A stretch of 55,356 nt of DNA from Candidatus Saccharibacteria bacterium CG2_30_41_52 (GCA_001873625.1 MNZN01000010.1:1-55356), one strand, 5' to 3'; counted from the stretch's first letter, positions 36,496 through 45,685 are shown. Made by a program: numbers and translations. Notes: generated by a model not told the origin, from the sequence alone.

Positions 36496-39340
36496 TAATA
36501 CGTTTTATTAATAACGTTATAATTAGAACAGCAACAAAGCCGATAAGACCTACTTTGGTGTAGTCAAATAAGTTTTCAGAATTCTGAAGACTGGAGTTCT
36601 CGGATAACTCTAGTGTTTTTGGCGACGCGATAGTCGAAACACCCTTCACTTCCTGCCCATCTATAACCACAGCTATATCTTGCGGCTGCTTATTAACGAT
36701 ATCGTTAATTATGGCGTCTATGGACTTAGGCTCTTTGCGTATAATTTGACTCATATCTTTATTAATAATTAGTCTCGGAATTTCATTTTCAATATCTGGG
36801 ATGTCTGATATATCACTACTGCTATCAGCTGGCTTAGTCTCTACATCAACAACATCTACATCCGTGTTTGCGCCTGTACCCGTGTTGGTATTATCACTAA
36901 CATCTACTACGCCACCAGTATTATCTTCGACTGGTTGTGGTATTTCCGGCACAACGATAGGTTTCACATATTCGATTACTTGGTATAGATCGATTAATTC
37001 GCCCGAATGCGAAGTACCATACAAATGCACCGTATGATAACCTTCTTCTAATTCAACTGGCAAATCAACACTAACATCCAACAAACCATCACTAGACGCC
37101 TCAAAATAGCCCAGGGATATAGGATTAGACTTCATCACAACCTCAACAAACGAATTAGGCGCTAATGAGCCAGCCTCTAATATCAACTGTTTTTGACGAC
37201 CATCAACAGAATCAAGCCTGTCTGATACAAAATCAGTAACTTGCTGCGTAGGATAATCATGATATCCGTCTGGTAGCCAGTACGATGACAGTTCAGGCGC
37301 GACAATTGTTAAATCTGGACAAATAACCTCTCCACTTGAGCAACCTCGGCCATTACTAATACCTTCGGTTTCGCGAAAAATTGTATTAGCTGTAAAAATG
37401 TGTCCAAACGAATTAGGATGAAAACCTTCTTGCCCAAGAATTTTCATCCAATCAATATTATTCAGCGAATTAATAAGTGCATCATCATCTCCCAACTGTA
37501 TAGCATTTACCGCACTAGGCGATGAACTACCACACAGTACATTATCGCCATACGCATCCTGTATATTGACGTACTCTATCCCAGCTGCCCTTGCAGCACT
37601 AGATATAACCTCGTTTAGATAAACAATTCCTTCATTCATAAATTGTTTTTCGGCATGATTTAGCAAAAAACCTAGATTATACCAACTACAGTCTTTATTT
37701 TCGTCAATGATTTTTGGGTAGCCAATAGCATATATTTTAGTATTTGGAGATGCTATATGAATACTTTTGTACGTTTCTACTAATTTACTAAACGTATTTT
37801 TTATTTCAATCGCCATCTTTTCTCGACCTTCATCTGTATCCGCAGCGTCACAAGTATCAAGCCCGATGCATGTTCTCAATACCTCCATAAAACCAGCGTC
37901 ATTACCACCGATGCCGACAGTTATAATAGCCGGTTTATATTCCATTGCGAATGAGTTCTGATGAATACGACCTGGCAAAAAATTATTTTTTGCTTGATTT
38001 TGAGCTAGAATTATGTCACTCATAGGTAAGTTCATCTTTCCCGTGCTTAAACGATTACTCTGTCCAAAATAACCTTCATCCTTCCCGATAACATCACTCG
38101 TAGTAGCCGCCGAACACGCCACACTCCTCATATATTCAGGACTAATTCCAGACATATTCGCAATCAAATACGGATAAGACCGCGTGCTCAAATGACATTT
38201 TTCAAACACATCATTCGTGCCATTCACATAATAATTATCGTCCGTTTCGCCTTCACCACTAGTAAACGAATCACCCATCGCCAAATAATCAATCCTCTGC
38301 CGAGTATAGCCTGACGCGCGCAACACAACCTGACGCGATTTACCAACATACGGATAGGCATAAAAGCTCAATTCCCCACCGCTACTATTGAATCTAGGTT
38401 GTACGGCATAATAAAAACTTGTGATAAAACTTTCTCGATTGATACTAGCCAACTTGCACGAATTCGTCATATAACCCATTCTGGACACCTCTTCGTCCGT
38501 TGCAGAGTTTCCGCAGCCATCGACTACGTCCAAGACATTTAAACCAGCATTCAACCCCATCACAGCCACATGCTTGCCGTCATTGCTGGCCGCCAATTCG
38601 CTAGTCGGATCCATTCCATAGTTATAGTAAAAAGATAGCGGCGAAATACGTTTCATTTCTAGCGTATTAATATTCAGCAGCCCTATGCCACGCTCTCTAA
38701 TCTCTACCGCCAACCATTCGCCATTTTCTGATGCGCCTATACCACCCACAGCCCAAGCGACATCACTAACTCCCTTAAAAATATAATCAGGGTTCGACGC
38801 GTCAAAATTATATTGTAATGTCGAAACAACATTAGTAGTAATCACCGGTATTAAACGATGTGAAAAATTCTTATATACAACCAACGATCTAACCCAGCCA
38901 TTAATCAAGTATTGTTTTGTGACCAAAGTGTCGGTACCTGGCAAATACAAACAATTATCGTACTGCCCGCAAACTCCATTCACGCGATACATTTTTGTAT
39001 CGAACTTAAACCCAACAGCTGCCGGGTATGAAGTACCATTCCCCTCATAAAAAACTCCAAATCTTAACCCTTCACTAGAAGTCATACAAACTTTTTTATC
39101 ATCTGAATAGCCATCAATTTTTTTGACCGAATAATAATTTGGACAAATCCCAGACGGCATTTCTGAAATATCAGTCGCTGAAAATATAGTTGGTGGAACG
39201 TTAGTCCAAGAAATATCCACATCGCCAGTTTCAGCACTAACGACCCCTGATATCGAATTAAACAAAGAAAAAGATAAAACCCCAATCAAAATAATCGCAA
39301 TAAACACGCGTATTTTAGATATTTTAGCAATCACTATCAC
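36479..39340 (-). CDS. Large surface-anchored SGNH (GDSL-type) hydrolase
   Basis: 953 residues. An N-terminal signal/anchor helix (about 11-36) is followed by a beta-rich, propeller-like region (about 60-340). The SGNH hydrolase domain has block I GDSFTSGEGE (about 357), block III GGNDAGF (about 480) and the catalytic His block FHPNSFGH (about 642). Then come a beta domain, an acidic Thr/Asp/Pro-rich linker (about 790-850) and a C-terminal membrane helix (about 925-947) with a basic tail. Many cysteines suggest disulfides outside the cell. It may deacylate host or self glycans or lipids; the substrate is unknown. Confidence 0.85.
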   Translation of the reverse strand: MIVIAKISKIRVFIAIILIGVLSFSLFNSISGVVSAETGDVDISWTNVPPTIFSATDISEMPSGICPNYYSVKKIDGYSDDKKVCMTSSEGLRFGVFYEGNGTSYPAAVGFKFDTKMYRVNGVCGQYDNCLYLPGTDTLVTKQYLINGWVRSLVVYKNFSHRLIPVITTNVVSTLQYNFDASNPDYIFKGVSDVAWAVGGIGASENGEWLAVEIRERGIGLLNINTLEMKRISPLSFYYNYGMDPTSELAASNDGKHVAVMGLNAGLNVLDVVDGCGNSATDEEVSRMGYMTNSCKLASINRESFITSFYYAVQPRFNSSGGELSFYAYPYVGKSRQVVLRASGYTRQRIDYLAMGDSFTSGEGETDDNYYVNGTNDVFEKCHLSTRSYPYLIANMSGISPEYMRSVACSAATTSDVIGKDEGYFGQSNRLSTGKMNLPMSDIILAQNQAKNNFLPGRIHQNSFAMEYKPAIITVGIGGNDAGFMEVLRTCIGLDTCDAADTDEGREKMAIEIKNTFSKLVETYKSIHIASPNTKIYAIGYPKIIDENKDCSWYNLGFLLNHAEKQFMNEGIVYLNEVISSAARAAGIEYVNIQDAYGDNVLCGSSSPSAVNAIQLGDDDALINSLNNIDWMKILGQEGFHPNSFGHIFTANTIFRETEGISNGRGCSSGEVICPDLTIVAPELSSYWLPDGYHDYPTQQVTDFVSDRLDSVDGRQKQLILEAGSLAPNSFVEVVMKSNPISLGYFEASSDGLLDVSVDLPVELEEGYHTVHLYGTSHSGELIDLYQVIEYVKPIVVPEIPQPVEDNTGGVVDVSDNTNTGTGANTDVDVVDVETKPADSSSDISDIPDIENEIPRLIINKDMSQIIRKEPKSIDAIINDIVNKQPQDIAVVIDGQEVKGVSTIASPKTLELSENSSLQNSENLFDYTKVGLIGFVAVLIITLLIKRIIKFQG

Positions 39341-39450
39341 CTCAATCCTCGCCTTCCTAATACTCTACATACTACACTCTAAGTTTAATTTCAGCAAGCA
39401 CAATACTAAATCGAAAAAATGTGATTAACACCATGTAATAGTTACTATTA

Positions 39451-39477
39451 TTTGCAGGATTTAATCCTGCAACAGAT
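39451..39477 (+). repeat. REP-like palindrome, copy 1
   Basis: A 27-base unit containing the palindrome GCAGGATTTAATCCTGC (39454-39470) followed by AACAGAT, 25 bases beyond the stop end of the transposase gene. An identical unit lies on the other side at 40157-40183. Confidence 0.85.
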
Positions 39478-39501
39478 ATAGAATAATATCAAAAGTCATT
39501 T

Positions 39502-40116
39502 TTAGCTATTTGCTAAATAAAATTTTATCTCTCTAAGAGAGCATCTATAGCCCTCGTAATCGGATAAGAAAACCATATATTCATTAACGGATAAAAACAT
39601 ATCTAGTATCCTATGTGGCGCTATCCAATCCGAAGATAAAACGTTCACAAAATAAGGTAGGCTTGAATAATCATACGTGCGCCATTTTTTTGGATTCAGA
39701 TGAACGTATCTAGATATATGAAGCACGTAGCCTTCCGTAGTTATAATCGAAGCTTTGTATGTAGACTCAAATATTGTTCCAGTCAATTTATATTTATCAT
39801 TAAAATATCTACCATAACTTATCGTGACGTTATGCATAAGTTTAGACATTGTTCCTAAATCTACTTGATAGAATATCAAATGGAAATGATTAGGCATGAT
39901 ACAGTAACAATTTAATTCAATCGATCCTCTTAAGCTAACATATGCCCTGCCACTATAATCTTTTTGTTCACTATCACAAAGATATCGTTTAAAAAGGTTT
40001 AGAAATACTCGATAATCCTCATCGTCACGAAATATATCCATTTTTCCATGACCACGCGCATAAACGTGATAAAAAGAATTCACAGCGTCATTCCTAACTA
40101 TATTTCTGCTTGGCAT
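39502..40116 (-). CDS. REP-associated tyrosine transposase (RAYT, Y1/IS200-like)
   Basis: 204 residues. MPSRNIVRNDAVNSFYHVYARG is the standard RAYT opening. The HUH metal motif is intact in CYCIMPNHFHLIFYQ (His-Phe-His), and the tyrosine helix is in MHNVTISYGRYFNDKY, followed by GTIFESTYKASII and YVHLNPKK. These single-copy enzymes nick and move REP palindromes rather than themselves. Identical 27-base REP units flank the gene in the same orientation, making a complete REP-RAYT locus. A TATAAT lies six bases before the ATG. Confidence 0.93.
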   Translation of the reverse strand: MPSRNIVRNDAVNSFYHVYARGHGKMDIFRDDEDYRVFLNLFKRYLCDSEQKDYSGRAYVSLRGSIELNCYCIMPNHFHLIFYQVDLGTMSKLMHNVTISYGRYFNDKYKLTGTIFESTYKASIITTEGYVLHISRYVHLNPKKWRTYDYSSLPYFVNVLSSDWIAPHRILDMFLSVNEYMVFLSDYEGYRCSLREIKFYLANS

Positions 40117-40122
40117 AAGCTT

Positions 40123-40128
40123 ATTATA
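40123..40128 (-). promoter_or_regulatory. -10 element of the RAYT gene
   Basis: Consensus TATAAT, six bases before the ATG. Confidence 0.6.
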
Positions 40129-40145
40129 TTATAATTTTAAGTTTT

Positions 40146-40183
40146 GCAGGATTTGTTTTGCAGGATTTAATCCTGCAACAGAT
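40146..40183 (+). repeat. REP-like palindrome, copy 2, with a preceding half copy
   Basis: A full unit at 40157-40183 is identical over 27 bases to the copy at 39451-39477. It is preceded by a half unit GCAGGATTT (40146-40154), a possible trace of tandem duplication or partial excision. Confidence 0.85.
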
Positions 40184-40245
40184 TAAAAACAAGTAAAATC
40201 TAGTTAAAATAAATCTGAGTAAAAAACCAAGATATAGTTTAATTA

Positions 40246-40279
40246 ATAATAATACCCGACCGAAGCCGGGTATTATTAT
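40246..40279 (-). terminator. Hairpin with TTCG-type loop in the RAYT-tsaD gap
   Basis: A 13-bp stem (ATAATAATACCCG with its complement) plus an inner C-G pair closes a TTCG-like loop on the minus strand, followed by a T/A-rich tract. The 337-base gap 40117-40453 holds this, the REP copy and two further small inverted repeats, GCCTG/CAGGC (40281-40314) and AATATATAG/CTATATATT (40319-40341), but no ORF. The layout fits a minus-strand small RNA of about 120 bases ending here, but no promoter is certain. Confidence 0.55.
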
Positions 40280-40440
40280 CGCCTGAAGCATCTTATGAGA
40301 GTACGCAGGCAGGCTAAAAATATATAGTTTTGCTATATATTTCTGACATCAGTATGACAATTTGTTGAAATATTGCAAATCGATTATGTTTTTACTATCA
40401 GATTTTTATGACTCATAAAACTCAGTCCTCGAATTTGTGC

Positions 40441-40446
40441 TAAAAT
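40441..40446 (+). promoter_or_regulatory. -10 element of tsaD
   Basis: TAAAAT with TGc upstream (extended -10), seven bases before the tsaD ATG. Confidence 0.6.
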
Positions 40447-40453
40447 ATAACAG

Positions 40454-41494
40454 ATGAAAATACTGGGAATTGAATCTAGTTGTGATGAGACGGCGGCAGC
40501 CATTGTTGAAGATGGCCGACGTTTATTAAGTAACGTCGTCAATTCGCAAATCGATATTCATGCCGTTTACGGCGGAGTTGTGCCCGAGGTTGCAGCACGC
40601 AGTCACATCGAGGTTATCAACCCAGTTATAAACCAAGCCTTAACAGATGCAAATTGCACCTGGGATGATATTGACGGCATTGCCGTAACTTATGCACCCG
40701 GACTAATCGGTTCTTTGTTGATTGGTACCCTAGCCGCTCGAACATTGGCAATCTTAAAAAACAAACCACTGTACCCTATCCACCACGTCGAAGCCCATGT
40801 TTATGCCAATTTTTTGAATGAGAAAACACCCGAATTTCCAATGTTGGCATTAATTGTCAGTGGTGGCCATAGTCAGTTGGTACTATTCCGCGATCATGGC
40901 GATTACGAGTTACTAGGCCAAACTTGTGATGATGCCGTCGGCGAAGCATTCGACAAAGTCGCCAAAATCATCGGCCTTGCCTACCCTGGTGGCCCATCAA
41001 TCGCCGCTGCCGCCAAAAACGGCAATCCCCTAGCCTATAAACTGCCTAAATCAAAACTATCTGGCGCATATGACTTTAGCTTTTCAGGGCTAAAAACGGC
41101 TGTATTACGGGCCGTTCAAAATGAAGTAGGCGTCGACATTACTTTCCCTTCAACACAGCTTGCAGGGCTTCTAACCGACGCACGGCGCAATGACTTTGCC
41201 GCCAGCTTCCAACGAATAGCGGTTGAGACACTAGTCGACAAGACCGAACGTGCATATTTTGACTTCGATGTTAAATCGGTTATCATCGCCGGCGGCGTAG
41301 CCGCAAATTCAGAATTACGACGAATTTTATCCGACCGCATCCCTGTTAATATCGACTATGCGCCAATGAATCTATGCACCGACAACGCCGCCATGGTCGC
41401 GACAATGGGATATTATTATGCCCTCAAAAACCAGCCAACAAGCCCCTATGATCTAGAGGTTGCCCCTAGTTTATCAATGGCTAAATCCGCCTAG
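40454..41494 (+). CDS. tsaD: tRNA N6-adenosine threonylcarbamoyltransferase
   Basis: 346 residues, the universal Kae1/YgjD enzyme that installs t6A at position 37 of ANN-reading tRNAs, with TsaB/TsaE partners. GIESSCDETAAAIV opens the ASKHA ATPase fold; the metal site is HHVEAH (about 111); LIVSGGHSQLVLF and GEAFDKVAKIIGLAYPGGP are highly conserved; the C-terminal ADP site includes IAGGVAANSELR and CTDNAAMVA. The partners are not in this window. Confidence 0.97.
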   Translation: MKILGIESSCDETAAAIVEDGRRLLSNVVNSQIDIHAVYGGVVPEVAARSHIEVINPVINQALTDANCTWDDIDGIAVTYAPGLIGSLLIGTLAARTLAILKNKPLYPIHHVEAHVYANFLNEKTPEFPMLALIVSGGHSQLVLFRDHGDYELLGQTCDDAVGEAFDKVAKIIGLAYPGGPSIAAAAKNGNPLAYKLPKSKLSGAYDFSFSGLKTAVLRAVQNEVGVDITFPSTQLAGLLTDARRNDFAASFQRIAVETLVDKTERAYFDFDVKSVIIAGGVAANSELRRILSDRIPVNIDYAPMNLCTDNAAMVATMGYYYALKNQPTSPYDLEVAPSLSMAKSA

Positions 41495-41500
41495 TCTTAG

Positions 41501-42493
41501 TTATCGCTTAATAATAGATTTAAGCTTGCGAGTTACATTTTTACCCATTGGTAAAATGCGACTATAAATACCGTAAAGTATAGATAATGGACGGTCAAAA
41601 GTGCCAGCTAGTAACGTTTCGTCAGTCGACCATCCCTTCTTGAATGTCGTTATGCCACCGTCCAGTAAACCGCCAAAATCATAACGTGACAACTCCCACT
41701 CTTTGCATTTGCGGATTGCGTACCATTTTAAAGCGTAATTAGCCCGTAATTGTTGCCCCAATTCGTTCATTCCGCCATAAAGTTCATATGCCGTATCAGC
41801 ACTAATTGCCAACCATAAAAATGCGATTGGTTGATCGTCAACATAAGCCGCGAACACTGGTGAATGGTCGCCTAATTTGGAATATACGTCATAATAATAT
41901 TGATCACTATGTAGCGGAAATCCAGCCCGAGTGGCCGTTTCGTGATACACATCCAAACATTTGTCCAATTCTGCCCTACCGCGCACCATTTTGATTTTCA
42001 TCGACGATTCGGCGGCAGATTTACGAATATATTGGCGAGTCTTTTTCGCCATATCATTCAATAGTTCGGCTTCGTTGCGATTCAAATCCAAGATTATAGT
42101 TTGCGCCGGTAAAACATGGTGTTCAGATTGAATCCAGCCTTCGGGAACCGTATATTCAACACTGTCTGGTTCTATCGAAACAACCACAGAATGATAAGTA
42201 TATTTTACATATTCAGCCAGCTCAGTTAGCAATTCTTCTCTGTTAATCTCGCCAACAACTGGTCCTCGTGGCACATAAGATAGCGATTTGAGAGGCCATG
42301 GCAAATGACGAACTAGTACCTGAGCAGCACCAATAGTTTTTTCTTCCTCATCGCGCAAGAATAGACGGTGCGCTTCCCAACCGTGTGCCGATTTTATATC
42401 TCCCCAACCCCATAGCTGTATTGGGTGTCCCCCATTTTCTAGCATGTAATCGTCCCACTCGCGTTTATCCAGACACTGTTTGAACATAATCAT
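41501..42493 (-). CDS. FemAB-family peptidoglycan bridge aminoacyltransferase
   Basis: 330 residues from the ATG at 42493. Family features are SYVPRGPVVGE, MAKKTRQYIRKSAAES (about 150), DQPIAFLWLAISADTAYELYGGMNELGQQLRANYALKW, and the C-terminal SRYDFGGL with GGITTFKKGW. It is a paralogue of the 31.0 kb protein, so the stem-peptide bridge may have at least two residues. The first in-frame ATG (42499) begins only two bases after the -10 hexamer and cannot start a transcript, so I place the start at the second ATG; the third (42487) is also possible. Confidence 0.88.
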   Translation of the reverse strand: MIMFKQCLDKREWDDYMLENGGHPIQLWGWGDIKSAHGWEAHRLFLRDEEEKTIGAAQVLVRHLPWPLKSLSYVPRGPVVGEINREELLTELAEYVKYTYHSVVVSIEPDSVEYTVPEGWIQSEHHVLPAQTIILDLNRNEAELLNDMAKKTRQYIRKSAAESSMKIKMVRGRAELDKCLDVYHETATRAGFPLHSDQYYYDVYSKLGDHSPVFAAYVDDQPIAFLWLAISADTAYELYGGMNELGQQLRANYALKWYAIRKCKEWELSRYDFGGLLDGGITTFKKGWSTDETLLAGTFDRPLSILYGIYSRILPMGKNVTRKLKSIIKR

Positions 42494-42501
42494 ATACATC
42501 T

Positions 42502-42507
42502 ATTATA
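42502..42507 (-). promoter_or_regulatory. -10 element of the second FemAB gene
   Basis: TATAAT, eight bases before the chosen ATG at 42493. Confidence 0.6.
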
Positions 42508-42594
42508 CAACTTATTGAACCATCTTTGTTATTACCAGATTAACCTTTTCCATCTACCACCTACTATCTGCTACCTACCATTTACCGCCTATGA

Positions 42595-42600
42595 TATAAT
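42595..42600 (+). promoter_or_regulatory. -10 element of valS
   Basis: Consensus TATAAT but 122 bases before the valS ATG, giving a true leader of about 115 bases, unlike most genes here. Confidence 0.65.
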
Positions 42601-42606
42601 AACAAG

Positions 42607-42722
42607 TGAAAACAAACACGTGAATTTGGAAAGGTGCTCAAAGGGTTTTCGTAAGAAAATCCTAGGTGATATTTATACTTTTCACGTGGAAATATTAAGA
42701 TTGAAAGTTCAATTTATTTAAT
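42607..42722 (+). promoter_or_regulatory. Structured 5' leader of valS
   Basis: Two nested helices: outer CACGTGAA (42617-42624) with TTCACGTG (42681-42688), perfect 8 bp; inner AGGGTTTTC (42642-42650) with GAAAATCCT (42655-42663), 9 bp, closing a GTAA (GNRA-type) loop. The two 16-17-base internal-loop strands each contain AGGTG. There is no terminator and no T-box motif, and the region before the ATG has no obvious Shine-Dalgarno site. A translational or protein-binding regulatory element is likely; I recognise no known class. Confidence 0.6.
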
Positions 42723-45272
42723 ATGAAATTAGCTAAATCCTACGACCCCAACCACTACGAACCAAACATCTATGCTATCTGGGAAAAAAGCGGTGCTTTT
42801 GAACCAACAGGGGAAGGTGAGCCTTTTTGTGTGGTCATGCCACCCCCTAATGCCAACGGAAATCTACATATTGGTCATGCGCTAGGTAGCGCGGTCCAAG
42901 ATATTATGACTCGTTACTACCGCATGCGCGGCCGCGACTCTATTTATATTCCTGGTGCGGACCACGCTGGGTTCGAAACTTGGGTTGTTTACGATCGCAT
43001 TCTAACAGAGAAGGGGATCAACCGATTTGATTTTTCCCGCGAACAGTTATATAGCCAAGTTTGGGACTTCGTAGACAAGCAGCGTGGCAACATGGAGCTA
43101 CAGTTACGAGCCCTTGGTGTCAGTGCCAGTTGGAACGATTTAGTTTTTGCACTTGATAAAAAAGTTATCAACACTGTTTACCAAACTTTCAAGAAATTAT
43201 TAAACGATGGTTTGATTTACAGAGGTGAGCGCATAGTAAATTACAGCACAAAATACCAAACCAGTTATGCCGACATCGAAGTTAACCACAAAAAAGAAAA
43301 AGGTACATTGTGGAAAATTGCATACCCAACGTATGACAAAATCGGTGAAATCATTATTGCAACAACGCGTCCCGAAACATTATTTGGCGATATGGCCGTC
43401 GCTGTCCACCCTAATGATCCACGCTACAAAAGCCTAATCGGAACAAACGTTCTACTACCATTAACAGATAGAGTAATCCCAATAATTGCTGATGACACCG
43501 TCGATCCAGACTTTGGAACCGGCGCAGTTAAAATCACACCCGCCCACGATCTAAACGACTTTGAAATGGGCCAACGCCACAACTTAGAGCGCATTCAAGT
43601 TATCAATTTCGACGGCACAATGATGAACGTTCCTCAACAATTTATGGGATTAGATGTCGAAAAAGCCCGAAAACGCACCTTAGCAGCCCTTCAGGCGGAT
43701 GAATTACTAAGAGGTGAGACAGTAATTGAACATACCGTTGGCTATGACTACAAAAGCGGACTACCAATCCAACCATTAATTAAAGACCAGTGGTTTATCA
43801 AAATTCAACCTCTTGCACAACGTGCAAAACAAGCAATATTAGATGGTGAAATCACCTTTACGCCTGAATCAAGCAAACGCGATCTTATCAGATACTATGA
43901 CCAATTACGCGACTGGAACATTTCACGCCAAATTCCATGGGGAATACCAATTCCGGCGTTCCAAAACGTCAATAACCCCGACGACTGGATTTTTGACGAA
44001 CGCGTCGATCAAGAAGTCATCACAGTTAACGGCGTCGTTTATAAACGCGAGGAAGACACATTTGACACCTGGTTCAGTAGCGCTCAGTGGCCATTCGTAA
44101 CTACCGATTACCTAGATTCTGGCAAATTATCCAGATTCTACCCAAATACCGTCATGGAAACTGCTGGAGATATTTTATACGCCTGGATTGCCCGAATGGT
44201 TATGCTGGGGCTATACGCAACAGATAAGGTCCCGTTCAAACAAGTTTATTTGCACGGTCTCGTTTTAGACGAAAAAGGCCAAAAGATGAGCAAAAGCAAA
44301 GGCAACGTTATCAACCCAATGGAAGCAATTGGCAAATACGGATCCGATGCTCTTCGCCTTGGTTTGATTGCTAATCGCAGTGCCGGCCAAAACCAAGCTT
44401 TCAGTTTAGATAGGGTAGTCGCAGGACGCAATTTCTGCAACAAGCTATGGAATATTGCACGATATACCGAAGACAAAGTAGGTGAGGGCTTCAGATACGA
44501 CCAGCCTGAACCAAAAACATTAGCTGACCACTGGATCATAGGCCAATTAACAGCCGCTATTACTGACGTCGAGCAAAAGATTGAATCCAACCGATTTGCC
44601 GAAGCTAGCGACACCGTTTACCATACAATCTGGGATGACGTTGCCGACTGGTACATCGAAGCTAGCAAATTGCAGGACAGTCCTGTTATGCTAGCTTGGG
44701 TATTAGACACCAGCCTCAAAATTACACATCCGTTCGCACCATTCGTTACCGAAACCATTTGGCAAACTTTACCATGGCACAATGATATGTTAATGACCAC
44801 TAAATGGCCCGGCAAAACCAAGTTTGATGACATTGCAGCCGGCGAATTTAACAGATTAAAAAAACTTATTAGCGAAATTCGTTTTGTCACTTCTGAATTA
44901 CCTGGTAACACCCGCTACGGATTACTGTATCAAAACGACAACCTTGTTGCTGATAATGTCGATCTAATTAAAAAACTTGGCAAATTAAAAGACGTCCAAG
45001 CCGTCGAACAAGCCAGGGGACTACGCCTAGCAAACAGTGGACGAGAAGCTTGGTTAGATATTTCAGCAGAAACACTCTACGAACACCAATCAAACCTCGA
45101 AACGCGCATTGCTGAAACTAACGCCAACATTATCGCACTAGAGGCCAGACTATCTAATAAAGCCTACGTAGACAAAGCTCCGGCTGCATTAGTTGAAGAA
45201 TCTAAAACGCAATTAGAACAAAAAAAGACGCTTAAAGAGCGCCTTATCCACGAACTAGAAATCCTTAAATAG
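42723..45272 (+). CDS. valS: Valyl-tRNA synthetase
   Basis: 849 residues, class I. HIGH motif in GNLHIGHALGSAVQ (about 43), CP1 editing domain with TTRPETLFGDMAVAVHP, and GTGAVKITPAHDLNDFEMG. KMSKS motif is in KGQKMSKSKGNVINP (about 520). The anticodon-binding helical domain includes WDDVADWYIEASKL. A C-terminal coiled-coil tRNA arm (about 785-849, NLETRIAETNANIIALEARL) is rich in charged heptads. Control is probably through the folded leader upstream. The last eight bases overlap the convergent 45265 gene. Confidence 0.97.
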   Translation: MKLAKSYDPNHYEPNIYAIWEKSGAFEPTGEGEPFCVVMPPPNANGNLHIGHALGSAVQDIMTRYYRMRGRDSIYIPGADHAGFETWVVYDRILTEKGINRFDFSREQLYSQVWDFVDKQRGNMELQLRALGVSASWNDLVFALDKKVINTVYQTFKKLLNDGLIYRGERIVNYSTKYQTSYADIEVNHKKEKGTLWKIAYPTYDKIGEIIIATTRPETLFGDMAVAVHPNDPRYKSLIGTNVLLPLTDRVIPIIADDTVDPDFGTGAVKITPAHDLNDFEMGQRHNLERIQVINFDGTMMNVPQQFMGLDVEKARKRTLAALQADELLRGETVIEHTVGYDYKSGLPIQPLIKDQWFIKIQPLAQRAKQAILDGEITFTPESSKRDLIRYYDQLRDWNISRQIPWGIPIPAFQNVNNPDDWIFDERVDQEVITVNGVVYKREEDTFDTWFSSAQWPFVTTDYLDSGKLSRFYPNTVMETAGDILYAWIARMVMLGLYATDKVPFKQVYLHGLVLDEKGQKMSKSKGNVINPMEAIGKYGSDALRLGLIANRSAGQNQAFSLDRVVAGRNFCNKLWNIARYTEDKVGEGFRYDQPEPKTLADHWIIGQLTAAITDVEQKIESNRFAEASDTVYHTIWDDVADWYIEASKLQDSPVMLAWVLDTSLKITHPFAPFVTETIWQTLPWHNDMLMTTKWPGKTKFDDIAAGEFNRLKKLISEIRFVTSELPGNTRYGLLYQNDNLVADNVDLIKKLGKLKDVQAVEQARGLRLANSGREAWLDISAETLYEHQSNLETRIAETNANIIALEARLSNKAYVDKAPAALVEESKTQLEQKKTLKERLIHELEILK

Positions 45273-45594
45273 AAGGCCAAGAATATTCGCTACCAGAGCT
45301 ACTAGCCATTAAACGGCGGCCTGCAACGTACTTTTTATCGTCCTGATTACGTGGTTGTGTCGCAGGAACCTGTAAATTCAAATTCAAAGTCGAATTAAAT
45401 GAAGTATTTTCAGCATGAATATACTGTTCAATTGAAGGTAATTTTAGTGGTTCAGCATTAATCCTCTCTGAAGATGTAGGAGATTTAACTGCGATAACTA
45501 ACGATTTGTCAATCTGGGTATCATGCATAAATACACCAAATACAGCTGTTAGCGAGATAAGGACAGTTATAGGACTAATTAATTCTGCAAACAT
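45265..45594 (-). CDS. Small secreted or anchored protein of unknown function
   Basis: 109 residues from MFAELISPITVLISL. The N-terminal hydrophobic stretch (about 2-22) is either an anchor or a signal peptide, followed by a low-complexity polar tail rich in Ser, Asn and Gln. The upstream in-frame ATG (45648) lies before a TATAAA hexamer that is seven bases ahead of this start, so 45594 is preferred. No family recognised. Confidence 0.6.
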   Translation of the reverse strand: MFAELISPITVLISLTAVFGVFMHDTQIDKSLVIAVKSPTSSERINAEPLKLPSIEQYIHAENTSFNSTLNLNLQVPATQPRNQDDKKYVAGRRLMASSSGSEYSWPSI

Positions 45595-45601
45595 GATATT
45601 T

Positions 45602-45607
45602 TTTATA
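45602..45607 (-). promoter_or_regulatory. -10 element of the 45265 gene
   Basis: TATAAA, seven bases before the ATG at 45594. Confidence 0.5.
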
Positions 45608-45685
45608 CTTTTTTTGTTTTTATTGATATAACAGTAGTATATTATCATAAGCTTTTTGTATTGTCAAGTATAGGTTAATCGTAAA

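Noticed and set aside
42515-42721. 68-residue ORF before valS
   Set aside because: It lies over the valS promoter and structured leader and has no recognisable protein features or ribosome-binding site.
42607-42722. T-box upstream of valS
   Set aside because: No TGGN bulge motif, no terminator and no antiterminator alternative are present.
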